Part shown: positions 57,850 through 64,000 of the stretch, piece by piece
Layout: every line of letters begins with the position of its first letter
Position numbering within the stretch: position 1 is the stretch's first letter
From: an uncultured Proteiniphilum sp.
Lineage (GTDB): Bacteria; Bacteroidota; Bacteroidia; Bacteroidales; Dysgonomonadaceae
NCBI GenBank assembly: GCA_927407015.1
Contig: CAKMJT010000004.1
Span: forward strand, 62,001 to 126,000
Direction: 5' to 3'
Length of the DNA stretch: 64,000 bases
The notes under the pieces: generated by a model
Databases searched by the model: none
Seen by the model: only the letters and a program-made list of their open reading frames with translations
Told to the model about the DNA's origin: nothing
Translations under genes and position numbers: made by a program

Positions 57850-59481
57850 ATGAAGAATACACTCATTTTCTCTTTTCTCTGCTGGGTGACCTTGCTCATA
57901 GCGCAGCAACAGGGTAATCATATTCATCTCAACTCACTCGGCTTCCTGCCTCAGCAGCGCAAAGAGGCAACCATCACGGTGAAAGCACCCTCTTTTGCAG
58001 TGTATGATGCCACCACGCACCAGGCGATATATTCAGGCATATCAACCGGTCCCTTTTATCAGGAAGATATAGACCGGGAGGTGTGGATGATTGATTTCAG
58101 TAAAGTGAGGGCCGATGGAGATTATTATGTGGAACTCCCTTCGGGTGAGAAATCGGTTGTATTCTCCATCAACGATCAGATATACAAAGATCCCTTCAAG
58201 ACAGCCATGCGGGGCTTCTACCTCTGGCGTTGCGGTACTGCCGTCTCCGGAGATCACAATGGTGATCACTTCTGTACTGACAGCTGCCACCTCGAAGACG
58301 GATATGACGATTATCCCGGACACAAAGGGGAACGACGCGACGGCACCGGCGGATGGCACGATGCAGGCGACTACGGCAAGTATATCGTGAACGCAGGTAT
58401 AACGATGGGTATCCTCACCATGGCCTGGGAACATTTTCAGCCGGAGATAGAGACGATTACATTAGACCTCCCGGACAAAGCCAAAGAGCTCCCCGACTTC
58501 CTCAAAGAGCTGAAATGGGAGATGGATTGGGTGCTGAAGATGCAATATCCCGACGGCAGCGGCAGGGTATCCCATAAGCTCACCCGCAAACAGTTCTCCG
58601 GATTTATCCTGCCACAATTTGACAAGGAAAAGAGATACTTCACCGAATGGAGCTCTGCAGCCACCGCCTCCTTCGTTGCGATGACGGCACAGGCAGCACG
58701 CATTTTCCTGCCCTACGACAATGTGTATGCCCAAAAGTGCCTTGAAGCTGCCCAGTTAAGCTATGATTATCTGAAAACCCATCCCGAAGAGAAGCCGTTC
58801 ATTCAGGGCGATTTCCAGACAGGAGGTTACCAGACGAATGACGGAGACGACAAGCTGTGGGCTGCGGCAGAGATGTGGCAGACCACTGGCGAAGAGGTCT
58901 ATCTGCTTGATTTCGAAAAGAGAGCGGTGCAGATGAATTACGCTATTGAGGAGAACTGGGACTGGGGCAATGTCTCCAACCTGGGGATGTTCACCTACCT
59001 ACTCTCGGCAAGGGAAGGGAAAAACAGTCAAACGGAAATGAGAATCCGGGAGAACCTTCTCTCTGTTGCCGGGAAAATGGTTCAGAATGCTCGGGTTGAC
59101 CTTTACAAACGGTCCCTGCAGCGCTATTGCTGGGGATGTAACGGTACGGTGGCGCGACAGACAATCAACCTTTTCGTCGCCGATCAATTAGCACCGGACG
59201 ATATCTATAAAGAGACCGCCCTGGATCAGATAGCCCACCTCTTTGGCAGGAACTATTACAATCGCTCCTATGTTACCGGAATGGGTATTGACCCGCCCAT
59301 GCACCCGCACGACAGGCGATCGGGCTCAGATAATCTGACAGCTCCATGGCCCGGCTACCTGGTAGGAGGCGGCCACACTGCAACCGACTGGGTAGATGAG
59401 GAGAAGAGTTATTCTCATAACGAAATAGCCATCAACTGGCAGGCACCGCTGGTTTTTGCGCTGGCATGGATGATACAATAA
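57850..59481 (+). CDS. Glycoside hydrolase family 9 with CelD-type N-terminal Ig domain
   Basis: DGTGGWHDAGDYGKYIVNAGITMGILTMAWEHF, GRNYYNRSYVTGMGIDPPMHPHDRRSGSD, SYSHNEIAINWQAPLVFALAWM. Confidence 0.92.
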   Translation: MKNTLIFSFLCWVTLLIAQQQGNHIHLNSLGFLPQQRKEATITVKAPSFAVYDATTHQAIYSGISTGPFYQEDIDREVWMIDFSKVRADGDYYVELPSGEKSVVFSINDQIYKDPFKTAMRGFYLWRCGTAVSGDHNGDHFCTDSCHLEDGYDDYPGHKGERRDGTGGWHDAGDYGKYIVNAGITMGILTMAWEHFQPEIETITLDLPDKAKELPDFLKELKWEMDWVLKMQYPDGSGRVSHKLTRKQFSGFILPQFDKEKRYFTEWSSAATASFVAMTAQAARIFLPYDNVYAQKCLEAAQLSYDYLKTHPEEKPFIQGDFQTGGYQTNDGDDKLWAAAEMWQTTGEEVYLLDFEKRAVQMNYAIEENWDWGNVSNLGMFTYLLSAREGKNSQTEMRIRENLLSVAGKMVQNARVDLYKRSLQRYCWGCNGTVARQTINLFVADQLAPDDIYKETALDQIAHLFGRNYYNRSYVTGMGIDPPMHPHDRRSGSDNLTAPWPGYLVGGGHTATDWVDEEKSYSHNEIAINWQAPLVFALAWMIQ

Positions 59482-59684
59482 CCGGATTCATTTCATTAGC
59501 ACTGTTCACCGCAGGCATAGGGACACTGATCTTTCATCTGGTTACGAAAGGCATTGTCCCCATTTTTTTGGGCAGCAGCTTCGCCTTTATCGCCCCCATC
59601 GTCAAAGCCACGGAACTGTACGGCTTGGCCGGCACACTGTCGGGACTGGTAGCGGTGGGGCTGGTCTATTTCCTGATGATCTGA
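59466..59684 (+). pseudogene. Fragment of NCS2 (uracil/xanthine) permease
   Basis: ISLALFTAGIGTLIFHLVTKGIVPIFLGSSFAFIAPIVKATELYGLAGTLSGLVAVGLVYFLMI* matches an internal stretch typical of uracil permeases and then stops. Confidence 0.72.
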
Positions 59685-59897
59685 GGGCCTCCGGTAACCC
59701 TGCTGTCGGAACAGAGGCAAAGGAAGATAAGTAAGAGGTGGCTCAAGCCCGCTGATGAATAATATAAACAGTTGAGGGAGACTATATACAAACGGTCCTC
59801 CTCTTTTTCTTGTGTATACCCGAAAATTGATCTTCCAAAAAGCATCTTACGCGGATTTACATATTTTTGATTACTTTTGCATGGTAAAGATGAATCA

Positions 59898-60428
59898 ATG
59901 AAAGAAAACAAGCGTCACTTATTATATTATGCGATGAATGCCGGTATATTTATGGGCCTTTTTTGGGTTTTTAAATATCTGTTTGTGATGATAGGCGCAG
60001 AGATCCCGACACTCAATTTTATTGGCACAATACTTACTTTGGGAACCCCTGTGTTGCTGTTTTATTATCTGGTAAAATACAATACAGACTATGTGGATGG
60101 CAAAATAGGTTATTGGCATGGCGTCCAGTTTTCCATGATGCTCTTCTTCTTTGCTTCCATTCTGGAATCGCTGATTGTATTTATACATGTGAAATGGATC
60201 GACCCGGCCTTCATCACCCATTTGTATGACAACATGATACAGATGGTTCAGACCATGAATATCGGTGAAACACTCCTTTCCAGGCTGAGAGAACAGCCCC
60301 TGCCTGCACCCTTCACCTATATTTTTAACAATGTGATAATGGCTGATGTCTTTTGGGGACTACTCCTCTCATTATTCATCGTTCCTTTCGCCATGCGTTA
60401 TAAACCGAAGCAAACATCTAATTTTTAA
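59898..60428 (+). CDS. DUF4199-like membrane protein
   Basis: MKENKRHLLYYAMNAGIFMGLFWVFKYLF..., 4 TMs; upstream of GT2. Confidence 0.78.
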   Translation: MKENKRHLLYYAMNAGIFMGLFWVFKYLFVMIGAEIPTLNFIGTILTLGTPVLLFYYLVKYNTDYVDGKIGYWHGVQFSMMLFFFASILESLIVFIHVKWIDPAFITHLYDNMIQMVQTMNIGETLLSRLREQPLPAPFTYIFNNVIMADVFWGLLLSLFIVPFAMRYKPKQTSNF

Positions 60429-60436
60429 TTTGATCA

Positions 60437-61387
60437 ATGGATATATCAGTAGTTATACCGTTATATAACGAAGAAGAGTCGCTTCCCGAACTCTACAAAT
60501 GGATTAAACGGGTGATGCAGGAGAACGGTTTCAGTTACGAGATTATTTTTGTGGATGATGGGAGTACGGATGCTTCGTGGGAGATCATCAAACAACTACG
60601 CCATGAATCGGAGATGGTGAAAGCAATCAAGTTCCGTCGTAACTACGGTAAGTCTCCCGCACTACACTGTGCCTTTGAGAAAGCTGCTGGAGACGTGATT
60701 ATCACGATGGATGCCGACCTACAGGACAGCCCCGACGAGATCCCCGGCCTCTACCGTATGATCAGGGAGGACGGCTATGATCTGGTGTCCGGATGGAAAA
60801 AGAAGCGGTACGACGACAAACTGACCAAAAACCTGCCTTCCAAATTGTTCAACTTCACCGCCAGAAAAGTGTCTGGAATTAAAATACACGACTTCAACTG
60901 CGGATTGAAAGCTTATGATCAGTCACTGGCAAAAAGTATCGAAGTTTATAACGATATGCACCGTTATATCCCTGTGCTGGCCAAGAATGCCGGCTTTTCG
61001 AAAATAGGGGAAAAGGTGGTGCAGCATCAGTCCCGCAAATACGGCAGGAGCAAATTCGGGGCAAACAGGTTCGTGAACGGCTACCTCGATCTGATGACGC
61101 TCTGGTTCCTGAACCGCTTCGGAAAAAAACCGATGCATTTTTTCGGGCTGTGGGGAAGTGTGATGTTCCTGCTGGGATTTATTGCGGTCATACTGGTGGG
61201 GGCCATGAAACTTTACGATATGCATCACGGCAATCCTTACCGTCTGGTGACCGATTCACCCTATTTTTATCTCTCTCTCACCCTGATGATTCTGGGTACA
61301 CTGTTGTTCCTGGCAGGATTCCTGGGCGAACTGGTTTCGAGAAATGCGCCGGAAAGGAATTATTACCGGATTGAAGAGGAGTTCTAA
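60437..61387 (+). CDS. Family 2 glycosyltransferase with C-terminal TM pair (GtrB/DPM1-like)
   Basis: ISVVIPLYNEEESLPELYKWI...IIFVDDGSTDASWEII...ITMDADLQDSPDEIP...HDFNCGLKAYD. Confidence 0.93.
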   Translation: MDISVVIPLYNEEESLPELYKWIKRVMQENGFSYEIIFVDDGSTDASWEIIKQLRHESEMVKAIKFRRNYGKSPALHCAFEKAAGDVIITMDADLQDSPDEIPGLYRMIREDGYDLVSGWKKKRYDDKLTKNLPSKLFNFTARKVSGIKIHDFNCGLKAYDQSLAKSIEVYNDMHRYIPVLAKNAGFSKIGEKVVQHQSRKYGRSKFGANRFVNGYLDLMTLWFLNRFGKKPMHFFGLWGSVMFLLGFIAVILVGAMKLYDMHHGNPYRLVTDSPYFYLSLTLMILGTLLFLAGFLGELVSRNAPERNYYRIEEEF

Positions 61388-61490
61388 ATAGGCAAAGTTT
61401 AAGTATACCATTCAGCATTTTTGGTTTACAGATCATTTTTTAAAGTTTACATTCTCAAAGCTGACCAATGACAGCTGACCACGACAAATT

Positions 61491-62513
61491 ATGAAAACAA
61501 TTAAACTCCCCATACTTCTACTGATTATTCCGTTGATGATGCAGCTATCCTGCCATTCGGGAGGAGATAAAAAGGAGGTGACCTATCATCAGGATCAGGG
61601 TGAGATTTTCACCACCGGCTACCATATCAAATATGCATACAGCCGCTCTCTGAAAGAGGAGATCGTGGCCGAACTGGAACGGTTCGACCGGTCTCTCAAC
61701 CCTTTCAGGGAAAACTCCATTATCACGAAAGTGAACCGTAACGAACCGGTAATACCGGATTCTTTCTTCATGGAGGTGTTCAATAAATCGATGGAGGTCT
61801 CGCGCAAAACAGGAGGGAAATTCGATATCACCGTCTCCCCGCTCATCAATGCCTGGGGTTTCGGTTTTCAGCATATGGACAGCATCACTCCCGAAATCAT
61901 CGACAGCCTGAAAAGTTTCGTGGGTTACGAGAAAATAACCGCAGACAAGAATGGTTACATCGTGAAAACGGACCCGCGAGTGACACTGAACATGTCCGCC
62001 ATTGCCAAAGGGTATGCATGTGACGTGATTGGCCATCTGCTGGAGAGTTACGGTGTGGATAATTACATGGTTGAAATAGGCGGTGAGATTACCGCCAGAG
62101 GGGTGAACGACAAAGGTGAATGCTGGAGGATCGGTGTGGATAAACCCATCGACGATACCACCGGCATGCAGCACGAGCTACAGGTGATTCTCTCTCTCTG
62201 CGATAAGGCGATGGCTACTTCCGGTAATTACCGTAACTACTATATCAGGGATGGCAAGAAGTACGCTCATACCATCGACCCTCACTCGGGATATCCCTCC
62301 CAGCAGGATATTTTAGGGGCTTCTGTCATCGCCGATGATTGTATGACCGCCGATGCTTATGCAACCGCCTTTATGGCCATGGGCATCGAAAAATCAAAAG
62401 AAACGGCAAAAGAAGTGCCGGAACTGGATTATTATTTCATTTACGAAATGCCCGACGGAACCCTCGGCTCGGTCTATTCCGACGGATTTGAACAGTTTTT
62501 CACTCAGAATTAA
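61491..62513 (+). CDS. apbE: FAD:protein FMN transferase (ApbE)
   Basis: Lipobox LSCHSG; KTGGKFDITVSPLINAWGFG, NMSAIAKGYACDVIGHLLESYGVDNYMVEIGGEI, YAHTIDPHSGYP. Confidence 0.95.
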   Translation: MKTIKLPILLLIIPLMMQLSCHSGGDKKEVTYHQDQGEIFTTGYHIKYAYSRSLKEEIVAELERFDRSLNPFRENSIITKVNRNEPVIPDSFFMEVFNKSMEVSRKTGGKFDITVSPLINAWGFGFQHMDSITPEIIDSLKSFVGYEKITADKNGYIVKTDPRVTLNMSAIAKGYACDVIGHLLESYGVDNYMVEIGGEITARGVNDKGECWRIGVDKPIDDTTGMQHELQVILSLCDKAMATSGNYRNYYIRDGKKYAHTIDPHSGYPSQQDILGASVIADDCMTADAYATAFMAMGIEKSKETAKEVPELDYYFIYEMPDGTLGSVYSDGFEQFFTQN

Positions 62514-62613
62514 TTTGATGGCACATAATTCCGGTGAGCAGAATGAACAGTAAACATGCTGCAACCGGAATCCGAAAAATGGTCTTTTACACTTAACAAA
62601 CATTTTTACACTT

Positions 62614-63618
62614 ATGCAAACGGTGCGATTATTGACGCTGATCCTCCTTCATTCATCTTTCTCCTTGTCAGCACAAGAAACTGACACTCTCTCCTATCCG
62701 TCGTTTCAGTTCGATGGAACATTAAAAAACAAATACGAATATGCATCGGAGACAGGGATGTCCCGTTTTTCGGTGCGTAATTCACGTGTGGGAGCAAAGG
62801 GAATCATCAACAGCTATACATCCTTCAGAGTACAGGTAGAGCTAAGCGACAACGGTGATTTCAAAGTGCTTGACCTGAGCGGTACGCTGGAGCCACTCGA
62901 TGGGCTTACATTCACGCTGGGACAGACCAGTATCCCCCTGTTCAACTCCTATATTGTCACACCAGGAACCATGATGTTTGCCAACAGGGCCTTTCTGGGC
63001 AAGTATTTCATCAGTACCCGTGACCTCGGTGTGTTGGTGAAATATGGTTTTAACATGGGCATTGTTCCCATAAAGCTGGAAATGGGCCTCTTCAACGGTA
63101 ATGCCATCAATGATCCTGTCTGGAAGAAAAACGAATCATTTGGAGCAAGGGTTGAATTGGGAAGCATGAAGGGAGCACGTGTGACCGCCAAGATGTATAA
63201 CTATCCCAATAACGACAGCACACGGTTTCTGTTCTATGGTGCCGATTTCCGTTACGATACCGGCAAATGGAAGTTCGAAACCGAGGTGATGAAGAGAGAA
63301 AGTAAAACAGCACACAACACGGATATGCTCTCCTACTACCTGCAGGGTGCCTATCATATCCCGGTGAAATGGAGTATGTTCAATTACCTTCTTCCCGCCA
63401 TCCGCTGGGATGCAATCGATGAGAGGCTTGATGAAAACGGATTTGATGTAAACCGCCTCACTACCGGTATCGGTTTTGGATTCAAACAGAAACAGTTCTC
63501 GTCGATCCTCCGGTTTGATTACGAATGGTATTACGTGAATAATGATATGACCATCTTCGCGAAAAATCCGGAGATGGATTCCGACAAATTCACGGTTGAA
63601 TTACTGATTACCTTTTGA
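62614..63618 (+). CDS. Porin (OprO/OprP-like)
   Basis: 334 aa, signal peptide, beta-strand-rich, C-terminal ...DSDKFTVELLITF. Confidence 0.78.
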   Translation: MQTVRLLTLILLHSSFSLSAQETDTLSYPSFQFDGTLKNKYEYASETGMSRFSVRNSRVGAKGIINSYTSFRVQVELSDNGDFKVLDLSGTLEPLDGLTFTLGQTSIPLFNSYIVTPGTMMFANRAFLGKYFISTRDLGVLVKYGFNMGIVPIKLEMGLFNGNAINDPVWKKNESFGARVELGSMKGARVTAKMYNYPNNDSTRFLFYGADFRYDTGKWKFETEVMKRESKTAHNTDMLSYYLQGAYHIPVKWSMFNYLLPAIRWDAIDERLDENGFDVNRLTTGIGFGFKQKQFSSILRFDYEWYYVNNDMTIFAKNPEMDSDKFTVELLITF

Positions 63619-63645
63619 CAGATATATGATGATAAAATAAAAAGC

Positions 63646-64000
63646 ATGAAGACAATTCTTTTAACTATTCTGACAACCACCCTTTTAGGGATTATGTCCT
63701 GTAGCGGGGAGAAAACGCCCAAAACGCTTTTTGACGGAGAGAGCACCGGTCAATGGACCCTCCTTGGGGATGCTTCTCTGGCCAACGGGACGCTTACACT
63801 GAGTGAAGGAGCATCGGCCGTTCTTAAAAAAGGTGACTACTTCAATTTTGAACTGGAATTAACAGCCAGGACCGTAGACAACGGGAAAGGGACCATCGCC
63901 TTCCATACCGACGACAAAGGGGAAAGAGGCTATCAGGTCGCACTGAACAACGACCTGGAGAGTCCGCAATGGTGGACCAAAACAGGCAGCCTGCTGGCGG
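63646..64000 (+). CDS. DUF1080-like (3-keto-disaccharide hydrolase) lipoprotein, truncated by window end
   Basis: MKTILLTILTTTLLGIMSCSGEKTPKTLFDGESTGQWTLLGDASLANGTLTLSEGASAVLKKGDYFNFELELTARTVDNGKGTIAFHTDD... Confidence 0.83.
   Translation, partial: MKTILLTILTTTLLGIMSCSGEKTPKTLFDGESTGQWTLLGDASLANGTLTLSEGASAVLKKGDYFNFELELTARTVDNGKGTIAFHTDDKGERGYQVALNNDLESPQWWTKTGSLLA

Noticed and set aside
1-64000. CRISPR arrays, prophage modules, restriction-modification or known defence islands
   Set aside because: No regularly spaced repeats, no Cas, terminase, capsid, methyltransferase or abortive-infection signatures in the translations.

Overview
This 64 kb window is chromosomal DNA from a Bacteroidetes/Bacteroidales bacterium. 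Supporting signs are TTG-N19-20-TAnnTTTG promoters, BtuB/BtuG, the OMP/LytS/LytTR arrangement, DUF4230/DUF4199 and the long NagB/PIG-L fusion; a Dysgonomonadaceae-like genus is my guess only. Most of it is housekeeping (cca, lepA, asnS, rluB-like, purB, tdh/kbl, rmuC, ribBA, lptF/G-like, mutS2, apbE, two tRNAs). Accessory parts: (i) a cobalamin riboswitch with BtuB and a BtuG-like beta-propeller lipoprotein; (ii) a GT2 / duplicated LAB_N / ArnT-like GT39 / nucleotide-sugar epimerase operon that looks like lipid-linked sugar transfer to the envelope; (iii) an ArsR-controlled thiol-relay operon (ArsF-like, CcdA-like, small thioredoxin, CSC-motif permease) with two tandem near-identical operators, flanked by gene relics and a decayed IS1182-like element; (iv) two convergent LytS/LytTR two-component systems, one following an outer-membrane beta-barrel gene and one divergent from Spy-like/lipoprotein genes; (v) several gene remnants (TolC/ABC-2 efflux, beta-lactamase-like, Spy-like, NCS2 permease); (vi) a dispersed intergenic repeat. 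I saw no CRISPR array, prophage or canonical defence island. The best candidates for something under-described are the thiol-relay operon and the envelope-glycosylation operon. All product calls come from reading the translations; no database search was run.
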